DNA of 64,000 bases from Aureimonas endophytica (GCF_014642635.1 NZ_BMIQ01000010.1:1-64000), one strand, 5' to 3'. Shown: positions 27,275-36,725, counted from the first letter of the stretch. Program-made: numbers and translations. Notes: a model not told the origin generated them from the letters alone.

Positions 27275-30200
27275 TCCGCCTCCTCCGCGTCCTCGCCGGC
27301 CGCCCATTCGAGGACGCGGGCGAGATGGTCGTATTCGCCGGACACGTCGCCGGCGCGGAAGGGCCGGGCGCGCGACAGGAAGGGCGTTTCCGGCTCGCGA
27401 TAGAAGGCGGCGAGGCCCCGGAACCTGTCCAGCGCCTCGTCCGACAGGCTGTCGCCCGTCACCGCCTCGCCGCTGCGCCGGTCCTGATAGGACAGGCCCT
27501 CCTCGAAGAGCTCCCGTTCGCGCAGCCGCAGATAGGAGAGTTCGGCGATGGCGCCGACCGGGCCCTTGGTCTCGGGAAAGGCGCCGAGCTTCGCCATCGC
27601 GCCCTCCAGCGGCAATTGCGGCGCGAGCAGCACCCGCGCCTGGCGGACGGACGGATTGGTGCCCGTCTTGAAGTCGATAATCTCCACCGTTCCGTCGGCG
27701 AGGACGTCGATGCGGTCGGCATAGCCGGAGAGCGTGACGCCGATCTCGGGCAGTTCCACCTGGCCGCGCGTCTCGACGAGCCGGCGCACCACGTTCGGCG
27801 CCCGCTCGCGCTCCCAGGCGATGTAGTTCCCGGCCAGCCGCTCCATGCGCGGCCACCAGACCGCCTCGATATCCGGCGGCAGGCGCTCGGCCTCGAAGCG
27901 GCGGGCGGCGGCGGCGAGAAGGCGCGTCTCGGCCCCGGCATCGGCCGGGTCGCCGCCCTCGGCGACGAAATCGGCGAGGATCGCGTGAAAGAGATTGCCG
28001 CGATCGGCGGCGCCCGGGCTGCGCATCAGTTCGGGAAAGGCTTCGAGCTTCAGGACCCGCCGCGCATAGACGGCATAGGGATCGCGGATCAGGCGCTCGA
28101 CCTCCGTCACCGAATAGCGGTTCGGCCGGCGCTCGGGCGGCGGCACCGGGGCGGGGCGTTCGGTCCGGGCGAGACCGTCCTTGGCGATGTCGATCCGGCA
28201 GGCGTGGTAGAGATAGACCTCGCCCTCCGCCCGCAGCCGCGCGGCGCCTTCCGGCCCGGCCAGCGTGAGGAGCCGTTGCAGCCAGCGCGAGGCGATGGTC
28301 GGCGCGCCGCCGCTGCGCAGGGAGCGCGTCATCACCACGCGGCGCATGCCGAGCGCCATCTGGATGTCGTGCGCGGCAAGGCCGATCAGCCGCTCCGGCG
28401 GCTCCAGCAGCACCTCGGCGCGCATCAGCCGCGACAGGAAGGCGTCGGAGGAGGAGCGCTGCGGCCAGCTTCCCTCGTTGAGCCCGCCAAGGATCATGCA
28501 GTCGACTTGCTGGAGCCGCGCTTCGAGCGCCCCCCAGATGAAGGCGCGGCCCGACAGGCCGCCGCGCGGGCGCACGCTCTCGTCGGCGATCAGCGCCTCG
28601 ACGACGTCCGGCAGCTCGCGCGGCGGAAAGGCGAAGCCGGTCTCGGGGCAGGCGACGAGCTTCTGGAGAAAGGCCGCCGCCGCCGCGCCCGTTTCCGTCG
28701 CGTAGAAGGGCGTCGGCGTGCCGTTCTCGTCCGCCGCCAGCGCCTCCAGCGCGCGGGTGAGGGCCAGGGCGAAGAGGGCGACCTGCGCCTCCGGCGCGCC
28801 GCGCAGATCGGTGAGCGGGCGGAGCGCCGCCTCCAGCTTGCGCGCGACGTCGCAGGCGAGCAGCCGGTCGGCGGGCGAGACGAGGCGCACGGCGCGGGCG
28901 ATGCGCGGGGCGGGGCCCTGCGCCGGCGCCGCCTCGGCCTCCGCCGCCTGACGGTCGAAGGCCTTCATCGCCTTGTCGAGAATGGTGGAGAGACCGGCCG
29001 CGTCGGCGATGCCGACATTGCCGCGCAGCGCCAGGATCTCGATGGCGCGCGCCGCCCGGCGCGCCTCTACCGCCGAATGGCCGAGCCGGACGAGCGGATG
29101 TTTCAGGAGCGCCACCAGCGTCACCGGATCGCCCGGCGTCAGGGCGCAGGCGAGCGTCAGCGACATCAGCGTGCCGGGCGCCGTCGCCGCGAGCGGGCGT
29201 CCGGCGGAATCATTGGCGGCGATGCCGAACCGTTCGAGTTCGGCCGAGACACGCCGGGCGAGGCTGCGATCGGGCGTCGTCAGCCCGACCGTGGCGCTCG
29301 GATCGGCGAGGGCGTCGCGCATCGCGACGGCGATGGCGAGTGCCTCCTCGCGCTCGTTCTCGGCCTCGACCAGCGCCAGATCCGCCAGCGCCTCCGGCGG
29401 ATGGCGATGCGACGGCTCGCCCCAGGCATCCGTGGTGGCGGCCGGCCGGAGGGCATCGGAAACGAAGGCCTCGCGCGCGGCGAGCGGATCGCCGGGGCTG
29501 GGGGCGAGATGGTCGACGGCGTCGCGCGGCACGAGAAGGCCGGTCAGCATGCGCTTCAGCACATATTGCGGATGGCCGGGCGCGCTGCCGGCGAGGCGCG
29601 TCTCGCCGCCGGCGCGGATCGCGTCGAAGCTGGCCTCGTCGAGGAAGCGGTCGAGCCCCGGCAGCACCAGGGCGCCGTCGCGGCGCCGGGCGACGGCCCG
29701 CATCAGGGCGAGCGTCGCCGGCGAGGCGGCGGTGGAGCCGGCGACGACGACCGGCCCCGCGCCCTCGCGCGCCGCGATCCGCGCGGCTTCCCGCCGCAGA
29801 TGCTCGTTCTGCGCCTGCGCCTCGTCGGCGAGGCCGCGCTCGGCGAGGACGGCCGGCCAATGGTCGGTGAGGATCTGGAGGAAGGTGAGGGTGAGCTGCC
29901 ACCAGCCGGCGAGCCGTTCCGGGGCGAGGCCGGACAGGGCGGTGAGCGTCGTCCCTTCCGCCTCGACCTCGTCGAAGAGCCGGGCGAGATCGCGGGCGAG
30001 CCAGAGCGCGTCGGCGCTGGAGGTCGGCAGCACGATCTCCTCGCCGTCGAGGAGGCCGCTCGCCATCTCGGCGATCTGGCCCTTCCAGCGGCGCACGAAG
30101 CGCGCGATCAGCATGCGCCGCTCGACCGCGCCGATCGTTGGCAGGAGGCCGGCGCCATCCGTCGGCGCGGCGAAGAGCGCGGCGGCGTCGCCCTCGCCGA

Positions 30201-30429
30201 GGGTGCGGATCGCCGGCAGGATCGCCGCCGCGCCGCCGAGCGCGCGCGCGAATTCCTGGCCGAGCGCGCGCACCGCGCGCCGCGTCGGCAGGTAGATGGT
30301 GAGGCCGGCCAGCGCCAGCGGATCGTCGCGCAGGTTCAGGCCCGGCAGGATGCGGCCGTCGAGCAGCCCGTTCGCGAGCGTGCGCAGAAAGGGCAGGCCC
30401 GGCGCGATGGAAAAGACATTGGCAGGCAT
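27271..30429 (-). CDS. addB: Double-strand break repair protein AddB
   Basis: A 1052-residue partner of AddA in the alphaproteobacterial AddAB complex. It begins VFSIAPGLPFLRTLANGLLDG, with the inactive-helicase-like TIYLPTRRAVRALGQEF and CMILGGLNEGSWPQ segments. The C-terminal RecB-type nuclease has DRIDVLADGTVEIIDFKTG near residue 930. The four-Cys iron-sulfur cluster of Bacillus AddB is not apparent, as expected for alphaproteobacterial members. It leads the addB-addA-trxA unit. In many relatives a nucleotidyltransferase and tsaE precede it; here a 250-bp gap leads to a divergent msrB. Confidence 0.94.
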   Translation of the reverse strand: MPANVFSIAPGLPFLRTLANGLLDGRILPGLNLRDDPLALAGLTIYLPTRRAVRALGQEFARALGGAAAILPAIRTLGEGDAAALFAAPTDGAGLLPTIGAVERRMLIARFVRRWKGQIAEMASGLLDGEEIVLPTSSADALWLARDLARLFDEVEAEGTTLTALSGLAPERLAGWWQLTLTFLQILTDHWPAVLAERGLADEAQAQNEHLRREAARIAAREGAGPVVVAGSTAASPATLALMRAVARRRDGALVLPGLDRFLDEASFDAIRAGGETRLAGSAPGHPQYVLKRMLTGLLVPRDAVDHLAPSPGDPLAAREAFVSDALRPAATTDAWGEPSHRHPPEALADLALVEAENEREEALAIAVAMRDALADPSATVGLTTPDRSLARRVSAELERFGIAANDSAGRPLAATAPGTLMSLTLACALTPGDPVTLVALLKHPLVRLGHSAVEARRAARAIEILALRGNVGIADAAGLSTILDKAMKAFDRQAAEAEAAPAQGPAPRIARAVRLVSPADRLLACDVARKLEAALRPLTDLRGAPEAQVALFALALTRALEALAADENGTPTPFYATETGAAAAAFLQKLVACPETGFAFPPRELPDVVEALIADESVRPRGGLSGRAFIWGALEARLQQVDCMILGGLNEGSWPQRSSSDAFLSRLMRAEVLLEPPERLIGLAAHDIQMALGMRRVVMTRSLRSGGAPTIASRWLQRLLTLAGPEGAARLRAEGEVYLYHACRIDIAKDGLARTERPAPVPPPERRPNRYSVTEVERLIRDPYAVYARRVLKLEAFPELMRSPGAADRGNLFHAILADFVAEGGDPADAGAETRLLAAAARRFEAERLPPDIEAVWWPRMERLAGNYIAWERERAPNVVRRLVETRGQVELPEIGVTLSGYADRIDVLADGTVEIIDFKTGTNPSVRQARVLLAPQLPLEGAMAKLGAFPETKGPVGAIAELSYLRLRERELFEEGLSYQDRRSGEAVTGDSLSDEALDRFRGLAAFYREPETPFLSRARPFRAGDVSGEYDHLARVLEWAAGEDAEEAE

Positions 30430-30679
30430 CGGCGCGAACCCAGAACTCCAGAAGAACCTTCGGCTAGCCGGCCGCGCGAGGTTCCGTCGGATGGTCTTAG
30501 CCGATCGGCGATGCCATTGCAGCCGGGGGCGGCTCCGCGATCAACAGCCGGGCGATCCCGGCCGCGATCGGACGACACCCATGGCCGGTCGCGCAAACGT
30601 GATGCATCCGCGGCGCGCCGAGCCACGAAATTGGCGGAGTGGCGGCTCTCGGCTGCCGAAGATGCGGAGACCGACGACC

Positions 30680-31177
30680 ATGATGCGCAGACAGTTCCTC
30701 CTCGCCGGGGCCGCCGCGGGCCTTGCCGGCTTCTACGGCCTCGCCGCCCGCCGCTCCGACGCCGCCGAGGAGAATTTTCCGGTGATGCGCAGCGAGGCCG
30801 AATGGCGCCGGCAGCTGACGCCCGACCAGTTCGCCATCCTGCGCCAGGAGGCGACGGAGCGGCCCTTCACCAGCCCGCTCCTGCATAACGGCCGGCACGG
30901 GCTCTATCGCTGCGTCGGCTGCGACACGGCGGTCTATTCCTCCGAGACGAAGTTCGATTCGGGCACCGGCTGGCCGAGCTTCTGGGACGCGGTCGACGGC
31001 GGTATCGGCACGACCACCGACTACAAGCTCGTCTATCCCCGCACCGCCGTGCATTGCGCCACCTGCGGCGGCCATCTCGGCCATGTCTTCGACGACGGGC
31101 CGAAACCGACCGGCAAGCGCCATTGCATCAACGGCATCGCGCTCTCCTTCGACGAGACGAGCCCGACCTCGGGCTGA
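30680..31177 (+). CDS. msrB: Peptide-methionine (R)-S-oxide reductase with Tat signal
   Basis: A 165-residue methionine-R-sulfoxide reductase. Both zinc-binding CxxC pairs (YRCVGCDTA and HCATCGGHLGHVF), the substrate-pocket SGTGWPSFW and the catalytic-Cys block RHCINGIALSF are intact. The N-terminus MMRRQFLLAGAAAGLAGFYGLAARRSDA is a twin-arginine leader in sense, with RRxFL followed by a hydrophobic stretch and an Ala-containing cleavage region, so the enzyme should repair oxidised periplasmic proteins. The ATG at 30680 puts the RR motif at residues 3-4. The gene is divergent from addB. Confidence 0.93.
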   Translation: MMRRQFLLAGAAAGLAGFYGLAARRSDAAEENFPVMRSEAEWRRQLTPDQFAILRQEATERPFTSPLLHNGRHGLYRCVGCDTAVYSSETKFDSGTGWPSFWDAVDGGIGTTTDYKLVYPRTAVHCATCGGHLGHVFDDGPKPTGKRHCINGIALSFDETSPTSG

Positions 31178-31281
31178 GGCGTTCCGCGAGGCTGCGCAAG
31201 CCTTTGTTTACGCGAAAGGGGGACGATCCTTTTCGAGGTCGCGACCTGCCGTCCGGCATGGGGTCCGGCGGCCGCGGGATA

Positions 31282-31309
31282 TTGAAGTGGGACGTTCGGA
31301 CCGCCATAT
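31282..31309 (+). promoter_or_regulatory. Putative RpoH (sigma-32) heat-shock promoter of hsp20
   Basis: TTGAAG (31282-31287), 16 bp, then CCATAT (31304-31309) within gCCATATT resemble the CTTGAA / CCCCATNT heat-shock boxes. The predicted start, near 31316, gives a leader of about 70 nt that contains the ROSE-like hairpin. Confidence 0.5.
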
Positions 31310-31322
31310 TCTGGAACGTAAG

Positions 31323-31383
31323 GCAGGGGTGCCGCTTCCATGGGCTCCTGCGGAAAGTCGCTTGACGCAAGGACTTGGGAATT
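31323..31383 (+). promoter_or_regulatory. ROSE-type RNA thermometer in the hsp20 leader
   Basis: The ribosome site AAGGA (31369-31373) pairs with an upstream UCGCU box: stem 31357-31364 with 31368-31374, a single bulged G at 31360 and the loop ACG. U-Y-G-C-U pairing to A-G-G-A with the G bulged is the defining feature of ROSE thermometers, which melt at heat-shock temperature to free the ribosome site. A second hairpin (gcagg 31323-31327, cctgc 31347-31351) lies just upstream, as in known ROSE leaders. Confidence 0.68.
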
Positions 31384-31815
31384 ATGAGCCGCGTGACGCC
31401 CTTTTCCAGCCCGCTCCTTCTCGGTTTCGATGCCGTGGAGAGGACACTGGAAAGGATCGGGAAGTCGGGCGACGGCTATCCGCCCTACAATATCGAGCGG
31501 GTCCGGCGCGAGGACGGGGAAGGTCCCGCCTCCTTCCTCAGGATCACGCTCGCGGTCGCCGGCTTCCGGCCGGAGGATCTCGAGGTGACGACCGAGGAAA
31601 GCCAGCTGACGATCCGTGGCCGTCAGACCGACGACCGGGAACGGGAATATCTGCATCGCGGCATCGCGGCGCGGCAGTTCCAGAAGAGCTTCCTGCTCGC
31701 CGACGGGATGCAGATCATCGGAGCGCAGCTGAAGAACGGCCTGCTCCTGATCGATCTCGCCCGGCCCGAACCGGAACGCGTCGTTCGCCGCATCGCGATC
31801 GACGTCGCCGATTGA
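31384..31815 (+). CDS. Small heat-shock protein, Hsp20/IbpA family
   Basis: A 143-residue ATP-independent holdase that binds unfolding proteins. The alpha-crystallin domain (about residues 30-130) has PYNIERV, FLRITLAVAGFRPEDLEVTTEESQLTIRGRQ and the terminal LKNGLLLIDLARP strand with GLLLIDL replacing the usual GLLxIxL. The ATG at 31384 is preceded by AAGGA inside a ROSE-like hairpin; a TTG at 31375 is in frame but less likely. A heat-shock promoter lies upstream and a DUF1150 gene follows, the standard rhizobial pairing. Confidence 0.92.
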   Translation: MSRVTPFSSPLLLGFDAVERTLERIGKSGDGYPPYNIERVRREDGEGPASFLRITLAVAGFRPEDLEVTTEESQLTIRGRQTDDREREYLHRGIAARQFQKSFLLADGMQIIGAQLKNGLLLIDLARPEPERVVRRIAIDVAD

Positions 31816-31903
31816 GGCGGATGCCGCTTTTCCGCGGCAAATCGCCTTCCCAAACAGCCAAAGCCTCTCAGCGAACGTTTGCCTTCGATAGGAGACGACC
31901 GAT

Positions 31904-32155
31904 ATGGCCCTCATGACGCAGAAAATTTCCACGAACGAGCTTGCCGCGATCGGCGACGGTCATCTCGCCTATCTCCGCCGCATGTCCTCCGACGATATCC
32001 GGGCGCGCTTCCCGGCGGCGCAGTCCATCCAGCCGGGCCTGCATCTCTGGGCGCTGTTCGGCGCCGACGGCACGCCGCTGGCGGTCTCCGACGATCGCGG
32101 CAGCATCCTGGCGAGCGCCAGCGAGAACCAGCTGCTGACGGTCAGCATCCACTGA
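31904..32155 (+). CDS. DUF1150 family protein
   Basis: An 83-residue protein of the alphaproteobacterial DUF1150 family, almost always encoded directly after an hsp20 gene. It shows the family core LAAIGDGHLAYLRRMSSDDI, LHLWALFGADGTPLAVSDDR and a final ASENQLLTVSIH. It is presumed to act with the small heat-shock protein, but its role is unknown. GATAGGAG precedes the ATG. A strong hairpin terminator follows the stop. Confidence 0.9.
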   Translation: MALMTQKISTNELAAIGDGHLAYLRRMSSDDIRARFPAAQSIQPGLHLWALFGADGTPLAVSDDRGSILASASENQLLTVSIH

Positions 32156-32160
32156 CGAAA

Positions 32161-32185
32161 AAGGCCGGCGCGAAACGCCGGCCTT
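32161..32185 (+). terminator. Hairpin terminator between convergent DUF1150 gene and ptsN
   Basis: A 10-bp perfect stem (aaggccggcg 32161-32170, cgccggcctt 32176-32185) with the loop cgaaa is preceded by an A-run and followed by cgcattt. It can stop transcription from both sides. Confidence 0.75.
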
Positions 32186-32226
32186 CGCATTTCGGAGGGG
32201 CGAGAAGCCCGCCCGCATGTCGCGTT

Positions 32227-32721
32227 TCAGGCGCCGGGCGCCGAACGCTCGGTCATCAGCGCATAGATCGTGTCGGCATCGCGGGCCTCGCGCAGGCGCG
32301 CCACGGTGGTGGCGTTGCGCAGGAGGCGGGCGATCTTCGACAGCGCCTTCAGATGCTCGGCGCCCGAGCCGCCGGGCGCCAGAAGCAGGAAGACGAGATC
32401 GACCGGCTGATCGTCCAGCGCGTCGAAATCGACCGGCCGGTTCAGGCGGCCGAAGACGCCGACGAGCTTCGGGAGTTCCGGCAGCTTGCCATGCGGAATG
32501 GCGATGCCGTTGCCGACGCCGGTGGAGCCGAGCTTTTCCCGTTGCAGCACGGTCTCGAAGATGTCCCGGCCGGACAGGCCGGTGCGCTCGGCCGCCTTCT
32601 CGCAGAGCTCCTGCAGGACCTGTTTCTTGGTGCCGGCCTTCATCGACGGAAGGATCGCGTCGATCTCGATCAGGTCGCCGAGATCCATGGCGATGCTGGA
32701 CGGGGAGGGGCTAGGCGTCAT
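32227..32721 (-). CDS. ptsN: Nitrogen-PTS EIIA protein PtsN
   Basis: A 164-residue EIIA(Ntr), the final phosphate acceptor of the regulatory nitrogen-PTS, which controls potassium transport, carbon storage and other targets. The phosphorylated His is in GNGIAIPHGKLPEL (about residue 76), with IFETVLQREKLGSTGVG before it and DLVFLLLAPGGSGAEHLKALSKIARLL after it. The ATG at 32688 (MDLGDLIEIDAIL) is an alternative start closer to the usual N-terminus. It closes the lptC-lptA-lptB-rpoN-hpf-ptsN series. Confidence 0.94.
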   Translation of the reverse strand: MTPSPSPSSIAMDLGDLIEIDAILPSMKAGTKKQVLQELCEKAAERTGLSGRDIFETVLQREKLGSTGVGNGIAIPHGKLPELPKLVGVFGRLNRPVDFDALDDQPVDLVFLLLAPGGSGAEHLKALSKIARLLRNATTVARLREARDADTIYALMTERSAPGA

Positions 32722-32756
32722 GAAGGTCCCGAAGGCCGACGTTCCTGGGATGCCGA

Positions 32757-33341
32757 TCAGGCTTCCGACTTGATGGTCGAAGGATCGACCCAGCCGAAAT
32801 TGCCGTCATTGCGCCGATAGACGATGTTCACCTGCCCGCTTCCGGCATTGCGGAAGACATAGAGCGGGCTGTCGCGGCGGTCGAGTTCCATCACCGCGCC
32901 CGCCACCGACATGGTGCCGACCTTCAACGAGGTCTCGGCGATGATCGCCGGAGCGTAGTCCTGCGGGATCTCCTCGTCGTCGGCGGCATCGGAGGGCGCG
33001 GCGACGACCGCGTAGGCGACGTCGCGGGCCTGGGCCTGGCCGGCGGCATGGTGATCCTTCAGACGGCGCTTGTAGCGGCGCAGGCGCTTCTCGATCCGCT
33101 CGGACGCGTCGGCGAAGCTCGCCTCCGGGTCGTGGGCCTCGCCCGTCGCCTGGAAGATGACGCCGCTGTCGAGATGGAGCGTGCAGTCGGCGCAGAAGCG
33201 CGCCGCATCCTTGGAAACCACGACGGTGCCGCTGTAATTGCCGTCGTAGTACTTCTTTACGAACTGGTCCAGACGATCCTCGATGCGCGAGCGGAACGCC
33301 TCGCCGACATCCATGTGCTTGCCCGAAACCCGAACGCTCAT
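32757..33341 (-). CDS. hpf: Long-form ribosome hibernation promoting factor
   Basis: A 194-residue long HPF that dimerises idle ribosomes (100S particles). The N-terminal RaiA/YfiA domain (1-105) starts VRVSGKHMDVGEAFRSRIEDRL and includes the basic helix ERIEKRLRRYKRRLKDH. The C-terminal dimerisation domain (about 130-190) has RDSPLYVFRNAGSGQVNIVYRR as its core. It has its own strong promoter in the 260-bp gap after rpoN, fitting growth-phase control separate from rpoN. Confidence 0.95.
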   Translation of the reverse strand: MSVRVSGKHMDVGEAFRSRIEDRLDQFVKKYYDGNYSGTVVVSKDAARFCADCTLHLDSGVIFQATGEAHDPEASFADASERIEKRLRRYKRRLKDHHAAGQAQARDVAYAVVAAPSDAADDEEIPQDYAPAIIAETSLKVGTMSVAGAVMELDRRDSPLYVFRNAGSGQVNIVYRRNDGNFGWVDPSTIKSEA

Positions 33342-33504
33342 CGATAAGCTCCCTCGAACGACCGCGACGCCGAAGCGCCCGGCCGTCCTTTGCCTTGCCC
33401 GCTTGTCCCGGCGGGCCGTTTCCGGAACGCCGCGGCGACGACCGCGGCGGCTACGATGCCGGCGATCCCCGAAGCTGCGATCCGGTCGCTTCCGGACGGC
33501 GGGC

Positions 33505-33532
33505 TTCTAGGGACCGCGACACGCCCTGTCAA
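33505..33532 (-). promoter_or_regulatory. Promoter of hpf-ptsN
   Basis: On the minus strand a perfect TTGACA (33527-33532), 16 bp, and CTAGAA (33505-33510) form a strong housekeeping promoter. The expected start near 33498 gives a 5' leader of about 155 nt before the hpf ATG. Confidence 0.62.
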
Positions 33533-33601
33533 CGCGCGGGACCCGGTCCGTTTCCGTGCGGGCGCCCTCGCGAATGCGATTTCCACCCTTTCGGCCGCGC
33601 C

Positions 33602-35068
33602 TCAGGAGGCGAGCCGGCGGGCATTCATCTCGCGTCGGCGCTGGACGGAAGAGGGAATTCCCAGCGCCTCGCGATACTTCGCCACCGTGCGCCGCGCGAG
33701 GTCGACACCCTCGCGTTTCAGCCGCTCGGCGATGTCGTCGTCGGACAGAACCGCGCCCGGCGTCTCGGTGTCGACCAGGAGGCGGATCCGGTGCTTCACG
33801 CTCTCGGCCGAATGCGCCTCGCCGCCGCCCGTCGCGGCGATGGCGACGGTGAAGAAGAATTTCATCTCGAACGTGCCGCGCGGCGTCGCGACATATTTGT
33901 TGGAGGTGACGCGGCTGACCGTCGATTCGTGCATGCCGATCGCCTCGGCGACCGCCATCAGCGTCATCGGCTTCAGCCCGGTGATGCCGCGCAGCAGGAA
34001 ATCGTCCTGGCGGCGCACGATCTCGGCGGTCACCTTCAGGATGGTGCGCGCTCGCTGGTCGAGCGAGCGCACCAGCCAGTTCGCCGTCGCCTGGCAGTCC
34101 GACAGGAAGGCCCGCCCGTCCTTGTCGAGGCCGGCGGCGGCGACCGAGGTCTCGTAGCGCTCGTTGACGAGAAGGCGCGGCAGGGCATCGGGATTGAGCT
34201 CGATGCGCCAGGTGCCGTCCGGCGCCGGCTCGACGATCACGTCGGGCACGATCGCGGCGGGCGCCTCATGCGCGAAGCCGGCGCCCGGCTTCGGGTCGAG
34301 GCGGCGGATCTCGGCGAGGATGTCGAGAAGTCCCGCCTCGTCCTCGCCGGTGAGGCGCCGCAGCGCCGCGAAGTCGCGCCGGGCGAGAAGGTCGAGATTG
34401 TCGAGGACGCAACGCATCACCGGGTCGAGGCGGCGGAGCCGGTGCAGCTGCAGGGCGAGGCATTCGCCGAGCGTTCGGGCGAAGAGCCCGGCCGGCTCGA
34501 TCTCGGCTTGGACGCGCTCCAGGATGCCGAGGATCTGCGCGTCGAGAAGGCCGAGCGCCGCCGCGATCGCCGCGACGTCGCCGCGAAAATAGCCGGCATC
34601 GTCGAGATGGCCGGCCAGCACCTCCGCCACGGCCCGCTCGATCGGATCGCGGAAGGCGTCGGCGATCTCGGCGAGGACATGGGCGGACAGGGAGGCGTCG
34701 CCGGCCGCGAGATCCTCGATCGGCAGGCCGGAGCCCGAACCCTCGCCCGCCGGGCGCTGGCGCGTCTCCGCGAGGCGCAGCGAGGGCGTCTCCAGCGCCT
34801 CGAAGCCGTCGGCCGCGTCGTCCCCGGCCGTCGGGCGCTCGTCGGCGCTTTCGGCATCGGCGGCAGAGGCGGGCGTCTCGATCAGGCCGCCCGCCGACGG
34901 CGCGGCCTCGATCTCCTCCCGTTCCAGCAGCGGATTGCGTTCGATTTCGCCTTCGAGAAAGGCATCGAGCTCGGCATGGGAATATTGCAGCAGGCGGATC
35001 GACTGCAGAAGCTGCGGCGTGAGGGCCAGGGACTGGCTCTGACGCAACTGGAGGCGGGCGGACAACAT
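33602..35068 (-). CDS. rpoN: RNA polymerase sigma-54 factor
   Basis: A 488-residue alternative sigma factor for activator-dependent promoters of nitrogen and other genes. Region I is the Gln/Leu-rich LQLRQSQSLALTPQLLQSIRLLQ, followed by an acidic linker. The core-binding and DNA-binding regions include ESTVSRVTSNKYVATPRG, and the invariant RpoN box ARRTVAKYREALG is close to the C-terminus. The ATG at 35068 was chosen because region I begins there; the longer frame adds an Arg-rich leader. It lies between lptB and hpf in the conserved order. Confidence 0.96.
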   Translation of the reverse strand: MLSARLQLRQSQSLALTPQLLQSIRLLQYSHAELDAFLEGEIERNPLLEREEIEAAPSAGGLIETPASAADAESADERPTAGDDAADGFEALETPSLRLAETRQRPAGEGSGSGLPIEDLAAGDASLSAHVLAEIADAFRDPIERAVAEVLAGHLDDAGYFRGDVAAIAAALGLLDAQILGILERVQAEIEPAGLFARTLGECLALQLHRLRRLDPVMRCVLDNLDLLARRDFAALRRLTGEDEAGLLDILAEIRRLDPKPGAGFAHEAPAAIVPDVIVEPAPDGTWRIELNPDALPRLLVNERYETSVAAAGLDKDGRAFLSDCQATANWLVRSLDQRARTILKVTAEIVRRQDDFLLRGITGLKPMTLMAVAEAIGMHESTVSRVTSNKYVATPRGTFEMKFFFTVAIAATGGGEAHSAESVKHRIRLLVDTETPGAVLSDDDIAERLKREGVDLARRTVAKYREALGIPSSVQRRREMNARRLAS

Positions 35069-35125
35069 TCGCTGACGACGCCTTGTACGGAACTTGCGGG
35101 CCGCCGGCCGGGCCGGCATGGCTCA

Positions 35126-35154
35126 TCAAATCTGGTCCGCATCTTGCTTGTCAA
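35126..35154 (-). promoter_or_regulatory. Putative promoter of rpoN
   Basis: On the minus strand TTGACA (35149-35154), 17 bp, and ATTTGA (35126-35131), about 60 bp ahead of the rpoN ATG. The -35 box and spacing are ideal, the -10 box is weak. Confidence 0.45.
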
Positions 35155-35196
35155 TGCCATCCTGCATGCGCGTCGAGCCTATCGACAGGCGCGCCT

Positions 35197-36027
<831 letters not shown>

Positions 36028-36110
36028 GCTGAAAGCGCGCTCGTTTCCGGCGGGCCGAGCCCTCGGCGCGGCGCGCCGGGCCGGGCCGGCCTCTTCCGGA
36101 GGATGGTCCG

Positions 36111-36725
36111 TTATCGTTTGGCCTGGTTCTGGCCGTTCTGGTCGGGCGCCATCAGGATCTTGACGCGGCCCGAACCGCCGAGCTGGGCGATGCCCGTATC
36201 CATGTGGATCGTCAACTTGTCGCCGCGCGCGACATTGTCGCCCTGGGACATCACGACATTGCCGGTGAGAACCGCGATCTGGGTCTTCATGTCGAAGGTG
36301 CCGCGATCGGCGGTGGCGACCTGATCGGTCGAGCGGACATAGAGCTTGCCCTGGGCGTCGAGCTTCTCGATCTGGTTCGAGCCGCCGGGCAGGGCGCCGC
36401 CGCCGCCGGTCTTGGCGGGCTCGGGCTTGGCCGCCCCGCCCGTCTCGCCGCCCGCGCCGGCGGGCTTGGCGTAATAGACCATCAGCTTCGAGGTCTTCAG
36501 CAGCGTATCGCCCTGCGCCACCTCGACATTGCCGGAGAAGGTGGCGATGCGCTGCTTGTCGTCGACATCGAGCTGGTCGGCGTCGATGGCAATCGGCTGG
36601 TCGCCCTTGACCTGAAGCCCGTTGAAGCTGTTGCCGAAGCTCTGGGCGCCGGCGGGCGTGCCGAGGCCGAGCGCGGCGACGAGAAGCGCGGGCAGAACGG
36701 CGGCATGTCTGGCGGAGAAGGTCAT
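36111..36725 (-). CDS. lptA: LPS transport periplasmic protein LptA
   Basis: A 204-residue periplasmic beta-jellyroll protein bridging LptC and LptD. A signal peptide (about residues 1-27, ending TPAGAQS) precedes the OstA-type repeats: PIAIDADQLDVDDKQRIATFSGNVEVAQGDTLLK-like strands and later AVLTGNVVMSQGDNVARGDKLTIHMDTG. A Gly/Ala/Pro/Lys-rich stretch of about 30 residues (GAGGETGGAAKPEPAKTGGG) interrupts the fold in the middle, probably as a loop. The ATG overlaps the lptC stop by 4 bp. Confidence 0.92.
   Translation of the reverse strand: MTFSARHAAVLPALLVAALGLGTPAGAQSFGNSFNGLQVKGDQPIAIDADQLDVDDKQRIATFSGNVEVAQGDTLLKTSKLMVYYAKPAGAGGETGGAAKPEPAKTGGGGALPGGSNQIEKLDAQGKLYVRSTDQVATADRGTFDMKTQIAVLTGNVVMSQGDNVARGDKLTIHMDTGIAQLGGSGRVKILMAPDQNGQNQAKR

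Noticed and set aside
27325-30888. A 1187-codon plus-strand open frame opposite addB
   Set aside because: It is the antisense of a recognisable AddB protein; the product is Arg/Gly/Ala-rich and low in complexity, as expected of GC-driven shadow frames.
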